Assembly: GCF_000264905.1 (NCBI RefSeq)
Contig: NW_006763145.1
Coordinates: forward strand, 3,261-67,260
From: Stereum hirsutum FP-91666 SS1
Lineage: Eukaryota > Basidiomycota > Agaricomycetes > Russulales > Stereaceae
Length of the DNA stretch: 64,000 nt
Direction of reading: 5' to 3'
Shown here: positions 1-9,900 of the stretch, piece after piece
How positions within the stretch are numbered: position 1 is the first letter of the stretch
How the letters are laid out: every line of letters starts with the position of its first letter
Position numbers and translations under genes: made by a program
Notes under the pieces: generated by a model
Seen by the model: only the letters and a program-made list of their open reading frames with translations
What the model was told of the DNA's origin: nothing
Databases searched by the model: none

Positions 1-230
1 CTACAAGATCCCTAGTGTGGTATCGATACCACGTACTACAACATCCGTAGTGTGGTATCGATACCACGACTACAATCTTCGTAGTGTACTCAAAATCCCT
101 AGTGTGGTATCGATACCACGACTACAATACTTCTAGTGTGGTATCGATACCACGACTACAAGCTTCGTAGTGTACTACAAGATCTCTAGTGTGGTATCGA
201 TACCACGACTACAACATCCGTAGTCTAACC
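1..230. repeat. palindromic satellite array
   Basis: The 16-bp perfect palindrome GTGGTATCGATACCAC occurs five times, starting at 17, 52, 104, 138 and 191. The spacings alternate (35, 52, 34, 53 bp), so the true unit is a dimer of about 87 bp. Linkers are variants of CTACAA and CGTAGTGTAC, which are also partly self-complementary. The array begins at the window edge, so its full length is unknown. It resembles a satellite or a cluster of binding sites for a dimeric protein; no coding potential is seen. Confidence 0.9.
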
Positions 231-374
231 TAAGGTGGCCACTCAGACTCTACACACTGTCTTACACGACGAACAGCTCAAAAACGGTTCCGCCAATTCC
301 TTAGAAAATTTGGGACAGTATCAAGGAGGGGTATAGCTAGCACCTAGCCAATTCTTGGACGAAACGGTTGAAAA

Positions 375-2544
375 CTAGTTTAACTTACCTATGTTAAACT
401 TTGGTACCAATACCGGAACCGAAGAACAACGTACCTCGGATGCGAAATGAACTCGCTGTGGGACAGCCTTCAGTGCCTCCAGTACAACGTCAGCTTGTCG
501 AAGAGAACGAAAGTCGAGACATAGCCCAGACGAATGCTCGCGACACAGACCCAGGATCGTATTGAGGAATGCCTCCCAGCGCAGACGCTCCTGAATCTTG
601 AGCTCGTCAGATGATACGCTTGCTCCATAGACGACCAGCGGTCCTGATGGACCGGTAGCGGCCATTGGGGCCCAATCCTCGAACGCGGCACGAAGGTTGG
701 CTACGAGTTCGTTGACGGTAGGAAATCCAGAAGAGGCGCGAATGTGATTGACGGTCATATTGCGCCGAGTAGAATCAATTGAGGGTGTCCCAAGCGTACG
801 ATGAGCGATATTTGCGGCAGAGACGCCTCCCAGCTTCCAGATTAAGTACGCGCGCTGGAAGTCTGCCTCTTGATAGCTCTTCGGTTTGTAGGCCTGCTTA
901 GCCGCAGAATCGACGGCACGTAAGTACCCGAAAACGCCCGCACCGTTCCGTTCCTGGACAGCAAGTGCAACACGGATGCGAGGGATCTCGTTGTTGATGA
1001 TGGACATGACGAGACGGCGCCAACCATCGAGATGGCGAACACGTACGGCAATGAGGCGACCACGATTGAGACCGTCAAGGTGAAGAGCGTCGATCTGACT
1101 AGTCTTCCGCTTGAGCCAGTCGAACAGCTGGGCGATGGAGAGGTAAGCCCACGGCGTGTTCTTGTGAGTGCCATCGAGGTTTCGATGCCGGATGCCCATG
1201 ATGACGGAGTGGTTCTCAAGCTTGCGGCAGGACGCGCCGGTGGGGCGAGTAGACTGGCCAGCACAATCAAGCGAACGGAGGTAGAGTTGAGGGCCTGGGT
1301 TGATGATGGCAACGTTCCAGGGAAGCGCTTGAATGTCGTGGATGGCGAAGGGGTAGGAAAGATACGGAGAAGCACCGTCTGGGAACACCATACGATAGCC
1401 TAAGCAGGTAAATAGTACGACTGCTAGCGCGACAGGCTTCGAACGCTTCGGAATGGGCTCGAGTGGTGGTGGGATATCGTCAAGATCAATCGAGGCTGGG
1501 CGCGCTGGACTAGAACTCGGAGAAGCGGATCGAATAGGTTCTAGTGGCGGCGGTATATCGTCGAGATTAGAGGGCTCCAGAGGACGTGTTTGATCGGGAT
1601 ATTGAAGTTGAACACCGTGTTGCTGGGCACTGTAGAGGCCGAATGAGGAAGAGTACGCATGACAAAAGAGACTGGATGAGGACGTACACGATGCGAGCAG
1701 CTTCTAAGAGCTTTTCAACCCGTTCTCTCAACATCTCAACATCTACACCTGCCTGTCCAATCGCCTCCACCCAGTCGCCAAAACCCTCCAAGCCGACCGT
1801 TCCCCTTCTCACTATGCCCACCAAGCTCTCTACCGAAGAATCATAGCCGAAAACACGATGAAGACTGGGATTCAAGTGTTCTTCCCAAGCCTCCTCCACG
1901 TCTACCACACCATGCATCGGATTGCCAGAGATCTCAGCAAATGCGTCCGTTAGAACACCTAGGGGGACTGCCTGTGGAAGCTGCGAGTCTGCGCAACGTA
2001 ACCTGGACGACAAGACGAGCCAAAGAGGCTTATCGGGGACGCCAGGACTGCGAACATCTCCAGATGCATCTACGTCGATTACTTCAGATTCTGAGACAAG
2101 TGGACAGTGTATAAATGTCAGCGGTGCTTTCGTGGTTGCGAGGAAAGAAGCTAAATACCTAAAGAAAGGCTGGGCAAAGGCTGAGTTTTGAGGGATGCCG
2201 CGCTCGGAGAGGACGATATAGTTGGTTTTGCGGAGGATACAATTCGAGTGAAGAAGTTTTTGATGCCTTGAGCGGTAGGGACAGGAGCCTTCAACCGGTG
2301 TTTAGAGCTTTTGAGATGCTGTTGCCAGTTCGCCTCGCCTCCAAAGCCGATGCGAACATCACGCTTGCAAGCTTCACAGAAGCGAGTACTGTCAGCATCG
2401 AACTCGTCGGTGGACTTGCTCTGATCCTGGGCGATGGTTATTGTCAGTCAAGCCGAAGTAGAAATTTTCATCCCCGAGAAACAAATATTGTACCTTCGAA
2501 CTCGATCCACTTCCCTCTTTCTTCTTTTTACTCTTGTCCGGCAT
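375..2544 (-). CDS. Agaricomycete-specific C2H2 zinc-finger protein
   Basis: Four exons (2544-2494, 2426-2159, 2090-1688, 1629-375) sum to 1977 nt, giving about 658 aa. After a Lys-rich start (MPDKSKKKKEG) there is a U1/BED-like C2H2 finger around residues 28-60 (C-x2-C, then H-x5-H, with GFGGEANWQQHL between). An acidic, Pro/Ser stretch follows, including two DDIPPPLEPI repeats around residues 265-300. A conserved block 'FGYDSSVESLVGIVRRG' lies in the middle. The long C-terminal half has no recognised enzyme motif. I recognise the pattern as a family expanded in mushroom-forming fungi, but its function is unknown. Nucleic-acid binding is suggested only by the finger. All introns are 50-70 nt with GT-AG ends. 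It sits beside a satellite array and a large mobile element, which fits a repeat-rich neighbourhood. Confidence 0.75.
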
Positions 2545-3104
2545 GGTGAAATGAGCTTGAGAAAACACTGCTAGCAGAAATCCGAAGTCTATGGGACGGG
2601 ATACCTGAGGATATGAAGCGTAGACCAGGCAACTTGGGGGCAAAGGGGACGCTGATGACGGTCGACGAAAAAAACCCGGAAGACCACGGCACGTCCGTTG
2701 AGCGTCGCACTCCGAGACCTCAGATTTCGGCCGTAGCTGAAACGGAGGTTGGTCATCGCCCATGGCCAGCGTTCATTGGTCCATTCCGTTCGACGATGGC
2801 GAACGGAAGCAAAATGTTGGGCCCTTCGCAGCTGTGATGCCGAAACCCGCCGCTGCACCACATATCCATGCACTGGCAAGAGCTGCGCTGCCCAGAAGTA
2901 TATAATGTATAAGTTTATGGTGGATACACCCCAAGTACAATGACAATGACCGCGATGTACATGTTGTACGCGTCTTGGACGTCGTTCGGTGAGAACGAAG
3001 AACAAACAAGCGCCGGAGATCGCTTTAGGAAGGCCTCCGGTGCTTGCCGGCCAGTTCGCGTTTAAGCCCCGACCGGACCTACCCCCCCTCCCCCCTCCGG
3101 TTTA
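2545..3104. other. intergenic, no gene seen
   Basis: This is the 5' flank of the C2H2 gene and the downstream flank of the COG3 relic. Only unsupported short frames overlap each other on both strands. A short C tract lies at about 3081-3098. No RNA gene is seen. Confidence 0.5.
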
Positions 3105-3960
3105 TTAATTTATTCGTGCTGCTCCCTTGACTCGGAGAGGAGCGGGGCTACTTGATGGAAGACGGACTGGAAGCGGGTGTAGTGTTGGGTTATCGATGTG
3201 ACGTCCTGCGCCACGATGATGGATATAAGCGTGGTCAGTCGTCGATAAAATACGGTGGGAGGGGATGCAAGGAAGTGGGCGGAGGGTAGTGTGGCATAGA
3301 TAGTGTGGCGCAGATACAATGGGCGAGGTAGAAAGAACGCACCTTTTCAGATTAGCACCGTGTGAGATCCTGTGTGAGTGCACATATATAGAGACTGGAC
3401 GAAAAACATCTTGACGAGAGTCATCGCGCGAATCATACACTGTTGGAACCGAAGGACGTAGAGCTCTGCTTCGCGAGAGTGGCACTACATTCGGACGGAG
3501 TCAGCAATCAGAACGAATCGAGGGCAAAGAAAGGAGGGAGAAGGAGAAGAACCTACGTGAGTATTGAGAAAGTCGATCGACGCGTTCGAAAATATATAGG
3601 AGATCGGTCTGGAGGACGAGAGAGCCGCCCGGATGGTTCAGCGTCCTCGTCGCGCGTTCCAACTACCGAGGACAATCGAGTCTCTTTCCGATCGCTTCCT
3701 GCTGTTTCACCAACAGGTCCTACACGACACAAAGACGTGTCAAGTTCAGCACGAACGGAACACAACCCTGGAGGAAAATCGCACCCTCCGCCAGCGACCA
3801 CTGACAAGCCTCCTACAATCTTGCACCTCTTTACCATCCCTTCAACCTCGGCATAGACTTGCTCTACCCTCCTCACCAATATCTCAGAAACGTCCGCCTA
3901 AACCTCAAACCACCCAAGATGTTTCCTGAAAATGCGATCTTGGCTATGCACTAGCAACCT
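3105..3960 (-). pseudogene. decayed fragment of COG3 (Sec34), Golgi tethering complex subunit
   Basis: Intact COG3 is an approximately 800-aa subunit of the conserved oligomeric Golgi complex, which tethers retrograde vesicles. Pieces of its N-terminal third can be read here in order: 'LLVKQQEAIGKRLDC' (near 3700), 'LERATRTLNHPGGS', 'FERVDRLSQYS', 'REAELYVLRFQQCM' followed by 'RAMTLVKMFFVQSL' (3390-3480), and 'TQHYTRFQSVFHQVAPLL' (3110-3190). The pieces sit in different frames. A TAG (3663-3665) replaces the expected Glu just before LERATR. Exon phases do not join, and the frame closes after SESREQHE, leaving out the remaining two thirds. A decayed partial duplicate is the best explanation. 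A functional COG3 must exist elsewhere in the genome. Confidence 0.7.
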
Positions 3961-5263
3961 ATCGAGGAGTGAAAATTAGTCGTAGAACGACTGCGGGGAT
4001 CCTATCGGGACGGTGGGGCGGATATGTGGGTATGGGTGTGGGTGTGGGGGCGTGGGTGTGGGGGCGTGGGTGTAGAGGTTGCAGAGGAGAGACAGGGGGA
4101 GCGGGCGAAGGTGGAGGTTATAAGAAGGGGATGCCGAGTGTTGACCGTCGCGATGGAGGTCGTAATTCAACGAAACTGACGGATATTGATACCCAGCAGC
4201 TCACTTCCCCCGCCGTAAACTTTTCACCGTTGTGCAGCGTCAGCTATCAAGAGGAGAGACAAAGTGCGACGAGACGGACCTTGAATGGCAACGAATGATC
4301 AAGCGTATTGTGCACGGAAACTACTCTCAGGTCCTCGAGGTCTCATAGTATTGCCTTGGACTTCAACTCTTCGAACGAGAAGGACGCTTTGCTGTTTCAT
4401 GGCTGTGAGCAAGTGCGTGAGGTGGCGCGCCTCCGCGTCGTTGTCATTCGCTTTTGTTGTGAGTGGGTTCGGATTCCATGCTCAGTAGGCTAGCGTGATG
4501 GTATAAATATATATTGGCCGTGACTGGCAGGATGTTAGGGTGGGTGAGGTCGTCGAGGCTGGGGAATGTCGGTGCCCACTGTTCAGTTATCACTCGGCCA
4601 TCTAATCTTATCTCCAGATGTGGCACCGAACAATTTCCTGCCGTCGACCTCGAACCTCCTCCTTGCTTCGAACCTGCTTGTGTACTGAAAGATCTGCTCT
4701 GTTTCTGTTACCTTTCCGACCCACCATCCACAGCTCAGCCGTCGAAACCCATGGGTCCCATCGCAGTCACTGGGCTGTATTATTGATGATCCCACTCTTG
4801 TTCGACGCTTGACGTGTGCTCGGTTTTCTCCCTTTTCCAGACCTTCACTAGCGGATGCTCTTCACTGTCGACATCGGCCCTCTTGACATATCAGTACTTC
4901 TCTTCATCGTAAGTTTGAAGCAGGTACTATACTCCCCGCTCCCCCTATGAGCATACCCGGTGCGATACATCACGCTTTCTCTGTCTGCTCCTCTTGCTTC
5001 GTCGACTCCGCAGTCTCCACCGGAATGTGAGCTTTCAACTCTATCGATATCCCCTCTTCTTAATCTCAGCCTTACCACAGCTCTATCGCGCTCAACAATC
5101 CTCTAACTCGGACTTGATACGTCTCCCCCCATCGTAATCGCCTCCCTCCACCTATTGCACGCGGTGTGACGACACCGAAGGATCAAACTAGAGTGTTAGT
5201 GTGACGACGGATTAAGGATCGTGTAACTTAGAACGAAGTCGGGTAATAGGCAGACATCGGGCT
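3961..5263. other. intergenic, degenerate
   Basis: No gene could be supported. The stretch contains a G-rich minisatellite (about 4027-4077) and pyrimidine-rich plus-strand sequence (4640-5060). It may include unrecognisable upstream parts of the COG3 relic. The short frames in it do not resemble any family I know. Confidence 0.4.
4027..4077 (+). repeat. G-rich minisatellite
   Basis: Tandem variants of GGGTGTGGGG/CGTGGGTGT give many closely spaced G3-G5 runs on the plus strand. This is a short low-complexity repeat with G-quadruplex potential. Confidence 0.7.
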
Positions 5264-5463
5264 ATGTCAATGTTAGCCTCAAAATGCATGGTCAGTCGTG
5301 TTTCGCTTACTTTACTCTTCCTCCTGCTTTTGTTGGCGGCTTTCATTTCGGTGCAATCAAGTATGTATGAAGAGATACCGCTGCGTTGCGGATGCGACGG
5401 GTCCTACGTGGCCGCGACGAGACCTTCATTACCCGGTCGTGTTCTTCGCCACTCGATGCTACA
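5264..5463 (+). other. possible truncated secreted-protein exon at element border
   Basis: An ATG-initiated frame contains a strongly hydrophobic signal-like core after a short basic start (VSLTLLFLLLLLAAFISVQS), then a Cys-containing stretch. It runs directly into the left border of the 8.9-kb element at 5463. It may be the 5' exon of a gene broken by the insertion, since the 17-bp repeat at its end reappears at 14375. No family is recognised and the frame could be chance. Confidence 0.25.
5447..5463 (+). repeat. 17-bp direct repeat, left flank of 8.9-kb element
   Basis: CGCCACTCGATGCTACA is repeated exactly, in the same orientation, at 14375-14391. The two copies sit just outside inverted-repeat-like ends, as a target-site duplication would. 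Confidence 0.6.
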
Positions 5464-5521
5464 GGTTAGTACGAAAGTAACTTTTTTTGTAACTTTTTCC
5501 CTCCAAAGTAAGCTTTTCCTA

Positions 5522-5569
5522 GCTTTTGTGGCGAAGCTAGCTTTTAAAGCTAGCTTCGCCACAAAAAGC
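5522..5569. repeat. near-perfect palindrome in left end of the element
   Basis: Arms of 23 and 24 nt (GCTTTTGTGGCGAAGCTAGC and its complement) differ by one T and are separated by a single base. The sequence could form a long hairpin or cruciform. The AAAGCTAG(C/A)TTCG core recurs imperfectly near 13340 inside the opposite end. Confidence 0.85.
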
Positions 5570-6927
5570 AAGTATGGGTTACCCTCTTACTTTTTGCCGC
5601 TTCTCAGTGTAAACAACGTTGCTCGAATCCTCTCTTGTCATGTGACTGGTCTTAGTTGTTGTGAGGTCCTCTCAGCTCTCAGACCAATGGAGAATTGTGA
5701 TAAGCTGCCTGAGGCACCGAGTTTATACCTCCACCTTCGCCACTTGAGCTTCGGGCACTCTCCAAGACTTAAATCAGGCCATCCTAAACTTCTCCTTCAA
5801 TATAGGGAGGCAATGTTCAATATTGTCGATGTTTAGAGGCCAATCATGCTGTTGGTGACTGTGATCGGGTCGTAGGGCGACATGCGAGCTCTATCACATA
5901 TTTTTTGAACAACCGACTTGTTGCAAAATTAATCAGTCTACGCTGGATTGGATACTCGATACAATGTCTACTGATTCAAGTGTCACGGAGTGTATAAGTA
6001 TTCATGAGCAGAAGTGATCGTTATACCAATGTCATGCGATCTTTGATCTAGTCATCTAGAGTCCGACAGCAATCGTGTTTTCTGCAGCTAAGCTGCACAC
6101 CGGCGAGATCTCACTGTTTACCATTGTTCTACAGCCCAGAAAGGGTTCTTTGAGTTTAAGATGCATCATCAAGGTCATATAAGAGCCCAAAGTATCCAAA
6201 AGCACCGAATTCTCTCAAAAAGCTAGGTTTGCCTCTAGCCAAAGCGAGAAATGTCATCTCAAAGTAACTTTAGCAACCCTGAAGTCACGTCTCCCAGAAA
6301 AAGCAGCATGTGCCAACCGAAAGCTATAATGAGCGAGAATGAGAGCGTAAGAGACTGAAAGAATGAGAGTGTGTCAAAAGTGCCACAGCAGCTCAGCCCA
6401 CCGGTGGGCTATCGGCTAATCGGGCCGGCCTAGAGATATCTCAGTGCGATATTCCAGGTCCGCCACATGGACTCTCGGCACTTCGCGGGAAGACTTCCCT
6501 TGCCTCTAACCTGCTCCCTAAAATTGCTCCTGGACAACAGACCCACACAGATATTCCAAAAACTTGTGTATGTGTTCTTGGTCCTTATGTTTTCTATCAA
6601 AATTTATTTTAGAACTGATGGGGATCCTTTATTATTATTTTATACCGTCATCTTCCCTCTTTAGCGTCTTCAGCCAGTGTTCCCGCGCTTCCTTCTTGTG
6701 CCACTCTGCTCGAGCCGTCTTATTGCTCTCTGTCTAAATTACCTTCTCCTTGTGCACTCCGCGTCTTCTATAGTAGTTCATAGAGAAACATAGCAATACT
6801 TGAAGTAATACTGAAATTAAGCATTGCATACTACAGATTATGTGTACAAGCACCGTGCGACATCTGCACCACTTTCTATAGTAGACTACACGCCATGTCC
6901 AGCCAATGTCCAGATGTCGACTACTTG
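5570..6927. other. non-coding left interior of the 8.9-kb element
   Basis: The sequence is AT-richer than its surroundings, with stop codons in every frame. Beyond the palindrome just to its left, only short unsupported frames are seen. It is presumably the 3' region of the giant minus-strand gene plus subterminal element sequence. Confidence 0.4.
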
Positions 6928-9900
6928 TTACCCCCGATTCCTCCGAGACCTCCGAAGACCAGACTGTTCTTCTTGCACAGGCTCTTGAGGCAAATCCTGA
7001 GGATTACCGCCAGATGTACTACCCTCTGCATTCTCAAACCGTACCACAGGCTTCTTCTTCAGAGGACGGGGCTTTGGTGGTGGCCCAACTGCCTTCACCT
7101 CGAACACGAGCGGCTCACCAGTCAAACCAGCACTGACACCGTTTGGCCAGATGTGTGGAGTGGTGCCCTTGGTAACGATGTGTACCAGATCGGTTCCTGT
7201 AGGAAGGGATCCATCAACGTATGTAACGCCTTGTTCCCCTTTCGTCGTGAGGAACCTGATACCCCCGTCACTCTCCAAATCCATCTGTGACTGCCCTCTT
7301 GATGCAGCAAGCGTTACCTCGAATGATGTCCAAGTCCTAACTATCCTCTCCTGTCTCCATAAATGCCAGATGTGGTCGTCATCTCGGGGCTTACGGTGTA
7401 GGTACGTGCGCAGGATGACAAGTAGGAGGAGGAGGTACCCTGGGCCATGTACACGGTCGCGCATGTCCTCCTTGGATATATCCGGGGATGGTGGCAGGCT
7501 ACCGGTGTACATTTCTATGGCGGTCATGGTGTCTTGAGTTAATGCCTGGTCGCCGAGAAGGATAGGAACCGATGGATAGAAGGATAGGAAACGATTTGGT
7601 GTGATAAATTTAGGAAGAACCGGCTTTTTCTCGAGGATATTCCCATATTCATCTTCCAAGATCGTAAAACGCCACTCGCCGAAGTTCCAAAGATTCATAA
7701 CGGGGTGTGAAGTACCTCGTATCGCGTCTATCACTGCCCTTGCTGCATTCGCTAATGCGTCGGTTACGACGGCGTTGTCGTAGCCTCTCTCTGTAGCGTC
7801 TTCGGCGAAGCAAAGTGGGAGAATGATCTTCACGAACTGGTGAGATTTGACAGAAAAATATGAGCATATCAGTCAGCATAGAAGTAATAGATGTCTTGAC
7901 TGACCTTTAAATTTCGTGCATCGATCCGGACTGAGGACCATGCTTGCACGCACTCTTGAACAGGACAAGAAAAGCCTGGTGAAGTTGGCTTCTTGACTCT
8001 TCGTCCGCTTGCCCAGTCGATGAGACCAAGTTGCCACTCGAGTGTAGCCACACCCTTAATGGCAGACTTGATTTTGGCGGGGAAAAGACGAGGGTCGTTG
8101 GAATTGCGGAGGCGAAGAAAAACGATCCGCCCAATGCTATATGATCCGAATAATGAGATCAGCTGCTAGCCCGTTAACCGTTAACCAAAACTTCTAGTAT
8201 AGGCTTACAAGGAAACATCCCATATCCGTGCTCCCCTACATCTATTACATATCCAGCGCTCATTAGAGCCAGTAGGCAAGTTGCCAAATTGCGTCTCGAT
8301 ACAGGCTATGTGTGACCACAGATTGCAACGAGTGCATTGAATCGTGTCTGTGTCCTCCACCCCGAGCACATTCCTGTCTTCCTTCTCACCACACCCAACA
8401 CAATCGATTTGCTGGAGCAAGGGATCGAGATCGAATATAGGTTGTTCACCCCGTTCTTTCCGTTTCATGGCGTCTACCGTGGCGAGCATGAAAATATCAA
8501 CCTCTTGTGACGAAGGCAGCAAGTCATCTTGCCCTAACTCTGACCCCGACGAAGATTCCATGGCAGAATTGTGTCTTGGCAAGGGTTGTGACGAGGGAAG
8601 GGGATGCTGGTGTGTCAGAATAGGCGTTGGAGGTGATGAGGAACGCAAGCATGAAGACGAAGAATCAGATGAGTATGAATAAACGAGAGAGCCGTGAGCG
8701 TAGCTTGATGGTGCTGCAAGTTTTGCCACAGGCTGAGTAGTCGTAGCGCCTGGAGTGCCTGTGGATTCTGCGTGGTCGTTGGACGGGCGGGGGATATTTG
8801 TGTTTGTGTACGATGAAGAAAGTAGTACCGCAGGGGTAGACGTTTGGGCGACGTTGCCTGACGGTACTGATTCGGATGACGGATCAGTCAAATCAATCTG
8901 AACGCTGGGATCACCTTGGTCATACGTGCGTGGCAGCTTTGGTACATAGTTCGCGGCGATTTGAGTGACAGTCTGATTGGTAGTCTGAAGCAAAAATTAT
9001 GTTAGTCCCGTGATGCAGTACAAGAAGTAGGAGAGTTAGTACGCTAGAACATGGGTAGATGAGCACTTACCGAAGTGTCCGAAGTACGAACATACATCCA
9101 TGTCGTCACCAGCGGATCCACGTCGAGCATTGATGATGCCGGGCCTATTTCCTGAAGCTGGCCAGAGTGCACCATGCCGTTGTAGGAATATACGCGCGCT
9201 TTTTGGAGAAAACGGCAAGTATAATGATTGGCAGCCGTTCCGTCATCGTCTGAGGTGTCGTGATGGCGAATACTTCCGACGAGTTCGTATTGAACGGTCG
9301 AGCGATTGTTGGAATGCGCTACGGAGAAGGCGAGCATGGTCCTGACTTCGGACCGAGCCCTGTCGGCAGCTGCGTCTTCCGGCGGGCCTATTTGGAGTAT
9401 GGCAGGCCAGGAAGTGCGAACCGATTGGAGTGTCATATCCTCGTCGCAGTGGTTGCTCTGGCAAGCGATCGGAGATTGCTGATGTAGAACAGTAGTACCC
9501 CATGAAGGACCCTCAGGAGTGCGTGGAATAAGGGCCCTGAAGAAATCTTGATACGAAACGCGGCCATTCGTAGAACGGCTTCGACAAGCGTCAATGTCTT
9601 CAAGGATGAACCTGAATCGTGGTTGTGGTGATGAGGCAGGGAACTCAAATTGATGGCCAGCAGAACAGGAATAGAGAAGATGATGCTGCATTCCGAAGTG
9701 CTGGGAGACCGCAGTAGGAACACCGTCCTGAGATAAAATATTAATCAGTCTGGAACGTTCAAATCTCACATAAATACAAATGAGCTCACCGAAACTAACT
9801 TTGCCAAAACACTGTCTGCACTACCGTAGCGGACAGCAGAATTAGCGTCCTCGGGATTCTTCCGTACGAGATCTCCGATATCCCAGTCCTTTTCGATGAT

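Noticed and set aside
1..230. CRISPR-like array
   Set aside because: Repeats are palindromic with short, mutually similar linkers instead of unique spacers, and the genome is eukaryotic.
1032..1403. Plus-strand 123-aa frame inside the C2H2 gene
   Set aside because: Shadow of the long minus-strand exon 1629-375.
3443..3929. Plus-strand frames opposite the COG3 relic
   Set aside because: The minus strand explains this interval with recognisable COG3 text; the plus-strand frames have no relatives I know.
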